Assembly: GCA_033762815.1 (NCBI GenBank)
Contig: JANRLF010000003.1
Span: 175,252 to 239,251, forward strand
Reading direction: 5' to 3'
Source: JANRLF01 sp033762815
GTDB taxonomy: Bacteria > Bacteroidota > Bacteroidia > Chitinophagales > CAIOSU01
Length of the DNA: 64,000 nt
A program made the translations under genes and the position numbers. Under the pieces are notes generated by a model that saw nothing but the letters and a program-made list of their open reading frames with translations, was not told the origin of the DNA and ran no database searches. Below, piece by piece: positions 43,388 to 53,061 of this stretch (the stretch's first letter is position 1; each line of letters begins with the position of its first letter).

Positions 43388-44590
43388 TCAAACTTTTTCG
43401 TACACAATGGCGGCCCCTTGTCCTACCCCTATGCACATGGTGGCTAGGCCATACTTCACATTTGGGCGGCGTTGCATTTCATGCAATAGGGTAGCGGTAA
43501 TGCGTGCACCTGAACAGCCTAGCGGGTGGCCAATAGCAATGGAACCACCATTTACATTCACGATAGCTGGGTCAATGCCCAAATCGCGGATACAGGCAAG
43601 GGATTGGGAAGCAAAGGCCTCGTTCAATTCTACCAGCCCTAGGTTATTGATATTGATTCCAGCCCTTTTTAATGCCTTTTGGGTGGCGGGTACTGGCCCA
43701 ATGCCCATATAGGCGGGGTCAACCCCGGCAATGGCTACTGACGCTATCCGCGCCAGTGGCTTCAATTGATGCTGCTTCACCAACTCCTCCGATACTACCA
43801 AAGTAGCTGCCGCACCGTCGTTAATGCCCGATGAATTGCCCGCAGTTACGCTGCCATCTTTGGCAAAAGCAGGTTTCAAAGCCGACAATTGCTCCAAACT
43901 GGTCTGACGGGGATGCTCATCTTTGGCAAACAATAATGGCTCCCCTTTTTTCTGCGGTATAGCTATGGGCACTATTTCTTGCTGAAATTTGCCCGCCTCA
44001 TGTGCCTGTTGGTACTTCTCTTGCGAAGCAAGTGCAAACTTATCTTGGTCTTCCCTGCTAATTTTCCAGTCTCGGGCCACATTTTCGGCTGTCTCCCCCA
44101 TACTATAAGGGTGGTATAGCTCTGCCAGCTTTTTATTGATAAACCGCCAACCGATGGTGGTATCATATATTTCGGTGGCTCTGTCAAATGCGGCTTCTGC
44201 TTTGGCCATCACAAAGGGGGCACGGGTCATGCTTTCCGTACCTCCGGCAATATATGCCATGCCTTCACCCAAACTTACCGCCCGGTAGGCATCCATAATT
44301 GCTTGTAAGCCTGAGGCACAAAGGCGGTTGACCGTTACTCCACCTACTTCCTTGGGCAAACCAGCCAGCAATAAGGCCATGCGGGCCACATCCCTGTTGT
44401 CCTCACCTGCTTGGTTGGCCGCCCCAAATATTACATCTTCCAACAAGGCCGTATCTAGCCAAGGGTTGCGCTCTACCAAAGTGCGGATAACATGGGCCGC
44501 CAAGTCATCAGGACGGACGGTAGCAAGGCTGCCCCCAAATTTACCAATGGGAGTGCGGACGGCATCAATAATGTAAGCTGCTGGTGTCAT
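43388..44590 (-). CDS. thiolase, 3-oxoadipyl-CoA thiolase-like
   Basis: This 400-residue enzyme cleaves or condenses 3-ketoacyl-CoA. The active Cys is in VNRLCASGLQAIMDA, the His in NEAFASQ...GGSIAIGHPLGCSGAR and the second Cys in TMCIGVGQGAA. The YDTTIGWRFINKKL block with MGETAENVA is the pattern I associate with 3-oxoadipyl-CoA thiolases (PcaF/PaaJ) of aromatic degradation, rather than with short acetyl-CoA thiolases. No other aromatic catabolism gene is nearby, so a general acyl-CoA role remains possible. It is the first gene ahead of truA. Confidence 0.88.
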   Translation of the reverse strand: MTPAAYIIDAVRTPIGKFGGSLATVRPDDLAAHVIRTLVERNPWLDTALLEDVIFGAANQAGEDNRDVARMALLLAGLPKEVGGVTVNRLCASGLQAIMDAYRAVSLGEGMAYIAGGTESMTRAPFVMAKAEAAFDRATEIYDTTIGWRFINKKLAELYHPYSMGETAENVARDWKISREDQDKFALASQEKYQQAHEAGKFQQEIVPIAIPQKKGEPLLFAKDEHPRQTSLEQLSALKPAFAKDGSVTAGNSSGINDGAAATLVVSEELVKQHQLKPLARIASVAIAGVDPAYMGIGPVPATQKALKRAGININNLGLVELNEAFASQSLACIRDLGIDPAIVNVNGGSIAIGHPLGCSGARITATLLHEMQRRPNVKYGLATMCIGVGQGAAIVYEKV

Positions 44591-44603
44591 AGATATGGGC
44601 TAA

Positions 44604-44611
44604 CAAAGTTA
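44604..44611 (-). promoter_or_regulatory. -7 promoter box of the thiolase gene
   Basis: Minus strand TAACTTTG, full TAnnTTTG match, 13 bases before the thiolase ATG. Confidence 0.5.
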
Positions 44612-44706
44612 ACTATAAAAGCATTCCTTATCTGCTAATTGACAAAATCAAAGACCTGTTAAAAATGGCACATCCCTTGCCCTGCGGTTATCAATCCGTC
44701 ACCGTT

Positions 44707-45372
44707 ATGAAACGCTTTTTCCGCAGAAATAGCTTGAGCATTGTCCTCTTGGTTTGTATGCTCATCAGTTGGGCCGGGCAAATGGGTACTGGTTTTATGG
44801 AGCATAACAACGAGTTGGAAGAAAAAGGCGCCAGCACCATTCCATTTGGTGCTTATTTGAGAAGCGGCCATTTCATACAAGCGACCTTTGAAAACTGGGA
44901 AAGCGAATTTTTGCAAATGGCATTGTATATACTATTTACGGTGTGGCTTCGGCAGAAAGGGTCTTCCGAGTCAAAGAGGTTGGCGGAAGAAGGTGGAGAG
45001 GTGGAAGAAGTAGACCGAATGCCGGTGCCACATGCCAATGCCCCTTGGCCTGTTAAGAAAGGGGGCTGGAGGCTGGTACTCTATCGCAACTCCTTGTCAC
45101 TCGCATTTATCATACTGTTTTTGATTTCTTTTCTTTTTCATTTCTATGGTAGCTGGAGCGATTTTAATACAGAGCAGCTACTAGAGGGCAAACCTAGCCA
45201 GTCGGTTGTAGCATTTCTTTCCAACCCAAAATTTTGGTTCGAATCCTTCCAAAACTGGCAAAGTGAATTTTTGGCTGTATTCTCCATCGTGGTGCTTTCC
45301 ATTTTTTTGCGCCAGTATGGTAGTCCTGAATCCAAACCCGTGGATGCGCCCCATTCGGAAACGGGTAAATAA
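44707..45372 (+). CDS. DUF6766-like membrane protein with internal duplication
   Basis: The ATG at 44707 gives a 221-residue protein; an earlier open start at 44665 adds only an unlikely tail. Two similar halves are visible: RRNSLSIVLLVCMLISW ... TFENWESEFLQMALYILFTVWLRQKGSSESK and YRNSLSLAFIILFLISF ... SFQNWQSEFLAVFSIVVLSIFLRQYGSPESK. Each has two membrane helices with a short outer loop that holds the W-x-S-E-F motif. The layout fits DUF6766, which has no known function. The duplication suggests the functional form is a pseudo-dimer. Confidence 0.8.
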   Translation: MKRFFRRNSLSIVLLVCMLISWAGQMGTGFMEHNNELEEKGASTIPFGAYLRSGHFIQATFENWESEFLQMALYILFTVWLRQKGSSESKRLAEEGGEVEEVDRMPVPHANAPWPVKKGGWRLVLYRNSLSLAFIILFLISFLFHFYGSWSDFNTEQLLEGKPSQSVVAFLSNPKFWFESFQNWQSEFLAVFSIVVLSIFLRQYGSPESKPVDAPHSETGK

Positions 45373-45466
45373 GTAAAGACAATATAAAAAAGGATGCTGT
45401 GTATTCACGGGTGCCTAAACAAACCGCTATTTTCCGTAACTTTATATAAAGGAGTACACACATACG

Positions 45467-48400
45467 ATGGAAATACAGCAAGGGGTAAATCACCAAGATA
45501 TTTTTGAACAGGAACTTGCCAAGTTGAACGAACGGCAACGGGAGGCAGTAGAGGCCATCGAAGGCCCCGTAATGGTCATTGCTGGGCCAGGAACCGGAAA
45601 AACCCAGATATTGGCTGCGCGTATCGGGAATATTTTGCGCTCAACGGATTCGCAGCCGGAGAATATTCTTTGCCTGACTTATACCGATGCAGGCGCATTG
45701 GCCATGCGCAAACGGCTGCTACGCTTTATAGGCCCTGATGCTTATAAGGTAGAGATATGCACTTTCCATGCTTTTTGCAACAAAGTCATTAAGGAGAACA
45801 TGGACGTATTCGGTATTAGGGCATTGGATGCCATTACCGAACTGGAACAGATAAGCCTCTTCCGCGAACTGGTGGACAGCTTTGATGCCAAGCATCCTCT
45901 GAAGCGTTGGACCGGTGATGTGTATTATGAAACAAGCCGACTGAAACGCCTTTTCCAGCTGATGAAGACCGAAGGCTGGAGTCCGGAGATGATATGCCAG
46001 AAGTGTGAAGAGTATATTGCTGCACTGCCTACTCGGCCTGAGTTCATCTATAAACGCGCCAATGCTGCTAAAGGCATCAAAATAGGCGACCCCAAGCAGG
46101 ATGACATAGATAAACGCAAGCGGATGATGGAAGTACTGCAAGCCGCCTGCCAAGAGTATCCGCGCTTTCTGAAAATGATGGCCGAACGGAAACGGTATGA
46201 CTTTGACGATATGATATTGCTTACCCTAAACAAGTTTAGGGAAGATAAAGACCTGTTGCTCACTTATCAGGAACGCTACCATTATTTTTTGGTAGACGAG
46301 TACCAAGATACCAATGGGGCACAAAACGAAGTACTGCAAATGCTGGTAAGCTATTGGGACGTGCCCAACGTATTTGTGGTGGGCGATGATGATCAGTCCA
46401 TTTATCGTTTCCAAGGGGCGAACATTGAAAATATCCTTAGTTTTAGCCAAGCTTACCAACAGCATCTGAAAGTAGTGGTATTAACGGACAACTATCGTTC
46501 GTCGCAGCATATACTTGATCTTTCCAGAAAATTGATTGAAACCAACCAACAGCGGTTGATTAATGTAATTGAGGGGCTGCATAAGGATTTACAGGCAAAA
46601 AATACTGCTTTCGCCTTTTTGGAAAACCAGCCTGAAATTAGGGAGTATTACAATACTGCCCATGAAACGGTAGGCATTGCCCTTGAAATTGAACAACTGC
46701 AAATGCAGGGCGTTGACCTGAACGAAATAGCGGTTATCTATCGCAACCACCGCCAATCGGAAGCCATTGCCCGTTATTTGGAAGCTAAAGGTATCCCTAT
46801 TAACATTCGCCGTAAGGCCGATTTGCTGCAATCGCCCTTTATCAAAAATATCTTGCAATTGCTGCGATATGTGGACGGGGAGGCCAAATCGCCTTATAGC
46901 CGTGAGGATTTGCTCTTCGAAATGTTGCATTACAGCTTTTTCCGTATCGAACCCCTGTTTGTGGCACGCATGGCTGCAGAGTTGCGCAACAAAACCGGTG
47001 ACAGCCTGCGCGTAACCTGGCGGGACGAAATCAGAAATGCCACTGCTAAAATCGATAGGACCTTGTTTGCCGATAGCCGCAACAACGACAACTATGTTAA
47101 CCTGAAACGCTTAAGCGACAATATCGAATATTGGATTGCAGAACTACGCAATACTACACTACAAGTGCTATTTGAAAAGATATTGACCCGCGGGGGCATC
47201 CTAAAGTATGTAATGGATTCCCCGCACCGGTTCAGCCTGATGCAGGAATTGGAGACCTTTTTCGAGTTCATTAAGGATGAAAGCGTAAAGAACCCTTTGA
47301 TTAGCCTTGGCCAGTTTTTGGATACGGTGGATATGATGTACCTGCATGAATTGCCCCTGCCATTGAACAAGAGCCTGTATCAAAACCCTGGAGTCAATTT
47401 CGTTACTGCCCATAGTGCCAAGGGTTTGGAGTATGAGCATGTGTTCATCATTGGCTGCAATGAGAATGAGTGGGATAAGACCAGTAGCCGCAACACCACC
47501 TATACTTTTCCTGACAATATGCTAACCAGTCTGGAGGGCGACCAGATTGAGGAGAGCCGCCGCCTGTTTTATGTGGCCTTGACACGTGCCAAGAAGCAAC
47601 TGGTAATCAGCTATGCCACCGCTAACAAAGACGGCAAGGCAATAGATGCCAGCCGCTTTGTGGAAGAAATGCGCGGGAGTGGCCTTGCACTTAGCCAAAG
47701 GATACATTTGGAAGATAGCCAATTGCTCGACTTCAATATGCAGGTAATGCGCGATGAGGCGCCCCCCGTGGTGAAAATGTTGGAAGAAAGCTACATGCGC
47801 AAGCTGTTGGAGAACTACTCATTGAGCGTAACGCATCTCAACACCTATCTGAAATGCCCTATCAGCTTTTATTTTGGCTATTTGCTAAGGGTGCCCACCG
47901 CTAAAAACCAGTATATGGCATTCGGTTCGGCGGTGCATTTTGCCTTGGAGCGGCTTTTCAAGCGCATGCGCGACAATGGTAATGAGTTTTCGCCAAAAAC
48001 TACCTTGCTGCAAGATTTTGAATGGTACATGCAGCGGCACCAGGATTCATTTACTGGCGAGGAATACCAGCGCCGCTTGGCTTATGGTCGCGAAATACTG
48101 CCCGCTTACTATGACAAGTACGTTGGCACCTGGAACAAAATTGTAGTGGTAGAGCGCAATTTTAGATGCGCTATCAATGGGGTACCTATCAATGGCAAAT
48201 TGGATAAGCTGGAATTTGACGGCCACTCGGTAAACGTGGTGGACTATAAGACTGGCCAATATGCCAAATCGACCAACCGCTTTGACCCACCATTGGTAAA
48301 CCCGATGAAAGAGGACCTAAAATACGAAGAGCAATATGGAGGCGACTACTGGCGGCAGGCGGTATTTTACAAGTTGTTGGTGGACAATGACAGCAACAAG

Positions 48401-48661
48401 CAATGGACAGCGGTAAGCACTGAATTTGATTTTATTGAGCCTGATTCGAAAACCAAAGAATACTACCGCCATAAGGTGCATATACAACCACATGACTTGG
48501 AGATAGTGACCCAACAACTTACGGATGCTTATGCCAATATCATGGCATTAAAGTTTGATAAAGGGTGTAATGATCCTGATTGTAAATGGTGCAATTTCGT
48601 AAAGAACAACTATGCCCTAATGGAAGTTGGTGATGAGGTAGAAATGCGCTTGGAACAATAG
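45467..48661 (+). CDS. UvrD/PcrA-like ATP-dependent helicase with C-terminal PD-(D/E)XK nuclease
   Basis: This 1064-residue protein joins a superfamily 1 helicase with a RecB/AddB-type nuclease. Helicase motifs are: Walker A (IAGPGTGKTQIL), motif II (VDEYQDTNGAQ), motif III (VVGDDDQSIYRFQGANI) and motif VI (LFYVALTRAKKQLVISYA). The C-terminal nuclease region has LDKLEFDGHSVNVVDYKTGQ (Asp and Lys of the PD-(D/E)XK core) and four cysteines, one in LKCPISFYFGYLL and three in CNDPDCKWCNF, spaced like the iron-sulfur clasp of AddB/AdnAB nucleases. It likely processes DNA ends in recombination repair. It stands alone, so it may work without an AddA/B partner. Its stop directly abuts the stop of the polyprenyl synthase gene. 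Confidence 0.92.
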   Translation: MEIQQGVNHQDIFEQELAKLNERQREAVEAIEGPVMVIAGPGTGKTQILAARIGNILRSTDSQPENILCLTYTDAGALAMRKRLLRFIGPDAYKVEICTFHAFCNKVIKENMDVFGIRALDAITELEQISLFRELVDSFDAKHPLKRWTGDVYYETSRLKRLFQLMKTEGWSPEMICQKCEEYIAALPTRPEFIYKRANAAKGIKIGDPKQDDIDKRKRMMEVLQAACQEYPRFLKMMAERKRYDFDDMILLTLNKFREDKDLLLTYQERYHYFLVDEYQDTNGAQNEVLQMLVSYWDVPNVFVVGDDDQSIYRFQGANIENILSFSQAYQQHLKVVVLTDNYRSSQHILDLSRKLIETNQQRLINVIEGLHKDLQAKNTAFAFLENQPEIREYYNTAHETVGIALEIEQLQMQGVDLNEIAVIYRNHRQSEAIARYLEAKGIPINIRRKADLLQSPFIKNILQLLRYVDGEAKSPYSREDLLFEMLHYSFFRIEPLFVARMAAELRNKTGDSLRVTWRDEIRNATAKIDRTLFADSRNNDNYVNLKRLSDNIEYWIAELRNTTLQVLFEKILTRGGILKYVMDSPHRFSLMQELETFFEFIKDESVKNPLISLGQFLDTVDMMYLHELPLPLNKSLYQNPGVNFVTAHSAKGLEYEHVFIIGCNENEWDKTSSRNTTYTFPDNMLTSLEGDQIEESRRLFYVALTRAKKQLVISYATANKDGKAIDASRFVEEMRGSGLALSQRIHLEDSQLLDFNMQVMRDEAPPVVKMLEESYMRKLLENYSLSVTHLNTYLKCPISFYFGYLLRVPTAKNQYMAFGSAVHFALERLFKRMRDNGNEFSPKTTLLQDFEWYMQRHQDSFTGEEYQRRLAYGREILPAYYDKYVGTWNKIVVVERNFRCAINGVPINGKLDKLEFDGHSVNVVDYKTGQYAKSTNRFDPPLVNPMKEDLKYEEQYGGDYWRQAVFYKLLVDNDSNKQWTAVSTEFDFIEPDSKTKEYYRHKVHIQPHDLEIVTQQLTDAYANIMALKFDKGCNDPDCKWCNFVKNNYALMEVGDEVEMRLEQ

Positions 48662-49630
48662 CTACACCTTCCGTTCGGTAGTATATACAATCATTTCCTC
48701 AAGGCTGTCGCGTATTTCGTTGCGTGGATAGGTATGCAGCAAGTTAATGGCTTCTTCTTTATACCGTTGCATAATGTTTTCAGTGTATTCAATACCTCCA
48801 CTATCGCGCACATACTGAATTACTTCATCCACCCTGCGGGGTTCTTCATTGTGGTTCTTCACGATATTGATTAGGCGGCGTTTATCGCTTCTGCTGGCCT
48901 TGCCAAGGGCGTATATCAGTGGCAGGGTCATTTTACGCTCTTTGATATCGATACCCTTTGGTTTGCCTATTTCATGGCTGCCATAATCGAACAGGTCGTC
49001 CTTTATTTGGAAAGCAATGCCCACTTTTTCACCAAACAAGCGCATATGGGCTATTTTCGCCTTATCGTCAGTAGTGGAGGCGGCCCCACACGCACAGGCC
49101 GAGGAGATAAGTGTAGCCGTTTTCTGTCGGATAATTTCAAAATAAATACTTTCCTCAATGTCCAGCCGGCGTGCTTTTTCCAGTTGCAACAGCTCGCCCT
49201 CACTCATTTCCTTTACTGACTGCGCCATAATGTGCAATAGGTCAACATGGTCGTTATCCAGAGAAAGCAGTAAGCCTTTGGAGAGGAGAAAATCGCCCAC
49301 CAATACCGCAATTTTGTTTTTCCATAAGGCATTGATGGAGAAAAACCCACGACGTTGGAAGCTATTGTCAACCACATCGTCATGCACTAGCGATGCCGTA
49401 TGCAGCAACTCGACCAGGGCAGCGGCATTGTAACTCTTCTCCGTAATGGGGCCATGCAGTTTTGCGCTTAAAAGCACAAACATGGGGCGCATTTGCTTGC
49501 CCTTGCGTTGAACGATATAATACGTCACCCTATCCAGCAAGGGTACGCGCGACTTCATGCTCTGCTTGAACTTCTCCTCGAAAATTTCCAGTTCCTCGGC
49601 TATGGGAGATTTGATTTGCTTTAACTCCAA
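48662..49630 (-). CDS. polyprenyl (all-trans) diphosphate synthase
   Basis: This 322-residue enzyme adds isopentenyl units to make a long-chain prenyl diphosphate for menaquinone or similar quinones. The first Asp-rich motif is LVHDDVVDNSFQRRG and the second is FQIKDDLFDYGSH, both complete. KGKQMRPMFVLLSAKL near the start is the family's Lys/Arg segment. It matches octaprenyl/solanesyl synthases (IspB-like) in length. No ATG is available upstream in frame; TTG at 49630 is the best start. Confidence 0.92.
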   Translation of the reverse strand: MELKQIKSPIAEELEIFEEKFKQSMKSRVPLLDRVTYYIVQRKGKQMRPMFVLLSAKLHGPITEKSYNAAALVELLHTASLVHDDVVDNSFQRRGFFSINALWKNKIAVLVGDFLLSKGLLLSLDNDHVDLLHIMAQSVKEMSEGELLQLEKARRLDIEESIYFEIIRQKTATLISSACACGAASTTDDKAKIAHMRLFGEKVGIAFQIKDDLFDYGSHEIGKPKGIDIKERKMTLPLIYALGKASRSDKRRLINIVKNHNEEPRRVDEVIQYVRDSGGIEYTENIMQRYKEEAINLLHTYPRNEIRDSLEEMIVYTTERKV

Positions 49631-49763
49631 CGCAATGATGGCATTTAGGTAAAATTACCACTTGAAACGCAATTCACCTAAATTGCCTTGCTTAGCATGC
49701 TCACTAAAGATTGAAACGCAAACGATTTACCATATCTTTATGTTATCGGATTAAACTGAGTAT

Positions 49764-50000
49764 ATGGACGCTATCTTTAAAATCAGGGGAGACGAATTTG
49801 ACGAAGCGCTGTTCAATAAAATAAAGGCTTTGCTTAATAACAATGGCAAAGCAAGCATAGTTATAAGGGTAATGGATGAGCAAGAAGTATACAATCATGA
49901 CCTGATGCAGTCAATTGCTGAATTAGAGCAACCGGAAAAGTTGATTTCCTTTACATTGGAGGGTTTGGCATCTTATCAGAACGATACAAAGGGAAAGTAA
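49764..50000 (+). CDS. antitoxin of a Txe/YoeB-type toxin-antitoxin pair
   Basis: This 78-residue acidic protein lies three bases before the toxin gene, the usual arrangement. It has no Phd/YefM motif that I can see; the middle (KASIVIRVMDEQEVYNHD) and the C-terminal amphipathic part (LEQPEKLISFTLEGLASYQN) would be the toxin-binding region. A similar unlabelled family is seen at 58820-59065. The antitoxin call rests on position and size rather than on a recognised domain. Confidence 0.7.
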   Translation: MDAIFKIRGDEFDEALFNKIKALLNNNGKASIVIRVMDEQEVYNHDLMQSIAELEQPEKLISFTLEGLASYQNDTKGK

Positions 50001-50003
50001 TCC

Positions 50004-50264
50004 GTGAGGCAAATTGCTTTTACTCCTTCGGCTTTCCAAGAATACAATTTTTGGATGCTAGAGGATACGGATATTTCCAAAAAGATACTAGAGTTAATCC
50101 AGGACATTTACCGCCATCCTTTTAAAGGCCTAGGGAAACCTGAGCCATTAAAAGGGAACTTTCAAGGGTTTTGGTCACGAAGGATAACATTAGAGCATCG
50201 ATTAATTTATAAGGTTGATGATAAGTTTATCTATATAGTGAAGTGTAAGGGTCATTACAAATAG
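50004..50264 (+). CDS. yoeB: Txe/YoeB-family mRNA interferase toxin
   Basis: This 86-residue, basic RNase cuts mRNA at the ribosome when its antitoxin is lost. Conserved features are: GKPEPLKGNFQGFWSRRITLEHRLIYKV with the Glu/Arg catalytic region, and a C-terminal His-Tyr (KCKGHYK) as in YoeB. The start is GTG at 50004. All expected catalytic residues are present, so it should be active. It is the intact counterpart of the frameshifted toxin at 59062. Confidence 0.92.
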   Translation: MRQIAFTPSAFQEYNFWMLEDTDISKKILELIQDIYRHPFKGLGKPEPLKGNFQGFWSRRITLEHRLIYKVDDKFIYIVKCKGHYK

Positions 50265-50339
50265 TAATTCATAAACTGCTGGAAGCATTTGGAAACTTCT
50301 AATCAAGAAGTATCTTGCATTTAACAACAACAGTTTCCA

Positions 50340-51200
50340 ATGTACCAGCTATCCAAACGATTTCCCGCAAAAAGAGCATTTATAACAGGTGCTGCCTCTG
50401 GTTTCGGCAAAGCCTTATGTTTTGAATTGGCCAAGGATGGCTGGACTTTGGGCATGGCAGATATCAATGTGCCATTACTGGAAACCACTGCAAGTGAGAT
50501 GGAACAAGCTGGAGCAAAGGTTTACCTACATCCCTTAGATGTAGCCGACAAAGATGCCTACCAAAAGGTAGCCGAAACCTTTTTGCAACAGGTAGGCGGC
50601 ATCGATTTATTGTTCAATAACGCTGGTGTGGCCATAGGCGGCGATTTCGAAGCCCGACCATTGGATGACTGGGAGTGGATTAACAGTATCAATTTCATGG
50701 GGGTGGTGCACGGTTGCCATTTGTTCATCCCTGCCATGAAGAAGCAGGGCTATGGGCACATCATTAATACTTCCAGTGCGGCATCCTTTGGATGTTTGCC
50801 GCAAATGGCCGCTTACAATGCCACCAAGGCAGCGGTACTAGCTATATCCGAAACCCTGTATAGTGAGTTGCACCCTTATAACATTCAAGTATCGGCCATC
50901 ATGCCGACTTTCTTCAAAACCAACATCGCCAACAATTCCCGGGGAGACGAAATCACTTTCGAAACCGGACAACTGATGGTGGATACTTCTGGCATAGAGG
51001 CGGCTTGGGTAGCGCAAAGGGTACTAAAGGCTGCAGGCAACAAACGCCTGCACATTGTATTGCCAAGAGATGCCAAAGCATTGTACTGGCTAAAGAGGCA
51101 CTTCCCTTTGTTATATATCAGAATAATTCGCTCGTTGGCCGGTGATAGGCAACGGATGCTCCAGTATTTAAGAAAGAAACAACAGTCAATGGCCCGTTAG
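50340..51200 (+). CDS. short-chain dehydrogenase/reductase
   Basis: This 286-residue NAD(P)-dependent oxidoreductase has the classical SDR pattern: the cofactor motif TGAASGFGKALCFELAK, LFNNAGVAIGG, and the catalytic Ser-Tyr-Lys set in INTSSAASFG and MAAYNATKAAVLAIS. The C-terminal tail (LLYIRIIRSLAGDRQRML) is basic and hydrophobic, possibly membrane-associating. The substrate is unknown; candidates include 3-ketoacyl lipids. It follows the toxin pair but has its own spacer. Confidence 0.9.
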   Translation: MYQLSKRFPAKRAFITGAASGFGKALCFELAKDGWTLGMADINVPLLETTASEMEQAGAKVYLHPLDVADKDAYQKVAETFLQQVGGIDLLFNNAGVAIGGDFEARPLDDWEWINSINFMGVVHGCHLFIPAMKKQGYGHIINTSSAASFGCLPQMAAYNATKAAVLAISETLYSELHPYNIQVSAIMPTFFKTNIANNSRGDEITFETGQLMVDTSGIEAAWVAQRVLKAAGNKRLHIVLPRDAKALYWLKRHFPLLYIRIIRSLAGDRQRMLQYLRKKQQSMAR

Positions 51201-51233
51201 CCATTGATAGCCCCGTATAGATACAGCGGAAAC

Positions 51234-51524
51234 TTACTCGATAGTGGCGTTCAAACCCCTATCGGTCAAGCCGGTTTTCATGGGGTACAGCTCTTCAAAC
51301 ATCCCCTCCCGAACGGAAGCCTTACCCTTGTAATGGATAATGTAGGAGCATTGCTCGGCCTGTTCCTCGCTGTGGTCGCATACATCTACCAATGATTCGA
51401 TTACGTGCTCAAAAGTATTCACGTCATCATTGTAAACTACCAGCTTTTTTAGGTCGATTAATTCTTCTACAACATCAAGAACCGCATCCGTACGTGTATC
51501 CGGATTAGAAAAGAAGTTTGACAT
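51234..51524 (-). CDS. clpS: ATP-dependent Clp protease adaptor ClpS
   Basis: This 96-residue adaptor binds N-degron substrates and hands them to ClpAP/ClpCP. The core is LVVYNDDVNTFEHVIESLVDV (the N-D-D segment lining the N-degron pocket), HYKGKASVREGMFEELYPMK, and a C-terminal GLNATIE. Length and motif order match ClpS in Bacteroidota. It is monocistronic here. Confidence 0.93.
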   Translation of the reverse strand: MSNFFSNPDTRTDAVLDVVEELIDLKKLVVYNDDVNTFEHVIESLVDVCDHSEEQAEQCSYIIHYKGKASVREGMFEELYPMKTGLTDRGLNATIE

Positions 51525-51636
51525 GGAGACTTTAATTGGTTAAACTAAATTAACCCCTAAGAACGGGAAAAGCAACAAGTGTTGATAAATAAAAGTAAAG
51601 CCTATGTATCTTGCAAATCAATAGCGTAAGCCATTT

Positions 51637-53061
51637 CTATTTGCCCTTTCCCTGCAACAGGGTGAGCACGGTGTAAATCATGATTTTGAAATCGATGGCC
51701 AAGGACATGTTTTCGATATAAAGCAGGTCGTATTTCATCCGCTCTATCATTTGGTCGATGTTTTCCGCATAGCCATATTTTACCATGCCCCAAGAAGTGA
51801 TGCCCGGCTGTACTTTCTGCAAATGTCGATAAGCTGGTGCCCGCTGTACCAATTGATCGATAAAATGCTGCCGTTCAGGCCGTGGACCCACCAATGACAT
51901 ATCGCCGCGCAGCACATTGTAAAATTGGGGCAGTTCGTCAAAACGCCACTTGCGCATGGTGCGGCCCCAAGGGGTAATCCGCGGGTCACTATCAGAAGAA
52001 AGGGCTGGGCCGTTTGCCTCTGCATCGACGTACATGGACCTGAACTTATAAATCAAGTAAGGCTTGCCGTGCCTGCCAATACGCTCCTGCGAGTAGATGA
52101 TGGGGCCCTGTGAACTAAGCCTTACCTTAAGGGCAATATAAGCATACAGAGGCGATAGCAGGGCCAACATACTACCCGACACTGCAATATCCAATGCCCG
52201 CTTTACCGCCCGCTGCCAGGCTGGCATCAGCTCCGGAGATATTTCTATGAGAGCAGCACCCGTAACATGGCTCATCTTAACAGAACCGCTCAGGATTTCG
52301 TACATGCCTGGAATAATCTTTATAATCACCGGGTAGCCGCTTAAAGCATTGATGATATTGTTCACGCTGTGCCTTTCCCCGCTTTCCGTGGCGATAATCA
52401 CTTCATCAATGGTATATTTCGCAAAAATACTTTCCAAGTCACTCAATTTGCCCAGTTGCTTCAGGTAATGGCTCAGGCCATTGCTGCCTTCACCAGTTTC
52501 CACATAGCCAAGAAAATGGTAGCCAAGGGGCACTTTGTTATTTACAATTTCGTGGTATAACTGCACCGCTCTTTCGTTACTGCCAACAATAAGGGTGTGA
52601 TAGGCCAATCGGCCACTAATAATAGCTCGCCTTGCGGCTGTGAGCAGCCACAACCTACCAAACAAGGTGAATGCAAAATGCAGCCCGAACAGTACTCCCG
52701 CTGCCCGATAGTAATTGCTGATATTTTGGTTGATTTGGTCGTTAAGCAAGAGTATGAAAACCAGCACCAATACGCCCACTAGGCTTATAGTAAAAGTTTT
52801 GTACACTTCCGTAAGGCGCGACTTGCGGTAGATATCGCCGTAGCAGCCCGTAAAAAACCAAATGGACACCCAATATATGGGCACGGCTATGAGTGCCAGT
52901 AACAGCTTATTGTCATAAAGGTAGGCATTCAAAGGCAGCAAGGCGTAACCTTCGAAAGCTACTTTCCTAAATATGAAAAGCCCCAACCAGGCCAGCATGG
53001 CGGCCAGTATGTCGGTTAAGAGATAGAGCAATACTCCCCTTTGCTTGTTAGGGCGTTTCAC
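51637..53061 (-). CDS. exopolysaccharide polyprenyl-phosphate sugar-1-phosphate transferase (WcaJ-like)
   Basis: This 474-residue enzyme starts polysaccharide repeat synthesis by moving a sugar-1-phosphate to undecaprenyl phosphate. It has four or five N-terminal membrane helices, a central Rossmann-like CoA-binding-type domain (HTLIVGSNERAVQLYHEI), one further membrane helix, and the C-terminal catalytic domain with SQERIGRHGKPYLIYKFRSM and LPQFYNVLRGDMSLVGPRPE. All marks of the bacterial sugar transferase family are present. The GTG start overlaps the stop of the lipoprotein gene (GTGA), so it is translationally coupled to the two genes before it. Confidence 0.92.
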   Translation of the reverse strand: MKRPNKQRGVLLYLLTDILAAMLAWLGLFIFRKVAFEGYALLPLNAYLYDNKLLLALIAVPIYWVSIWFFTGCYGDIYRKSRLTEVYKTFTISLVGVLVLVFILLLNDQINQNISNYYRAAGVLFGLHFAFTLFGRLWLLTAARRAIISGRLAYHTLIVGSNERAVQLYHEIVNNKVPLGYHFLGYVETGEGSNGLSHYLKQLGKLSDLESIFAKYTIDEVIIATESGERHSVNNIINALSGYPVIIKIIPGMYEILSGSVKMSHVTGAALIEISPELMPAWQRAVKRALDIAVSGSMLALLSPLYAYIALKVRLSSQGPIIYSQERIGRHGKPYLIYKFRSMYVDAEANGPALSSDSDPRITPWGRTMRKWRFDELPQFYNVLRGDMSLVGPRPERQHFIDQLVQRAPAYRHLQKVQPGITSWGMVKYGYAENIDQMIERMKYDLLYIENMSLAIDFKIMIYTVLTLLQGKGK

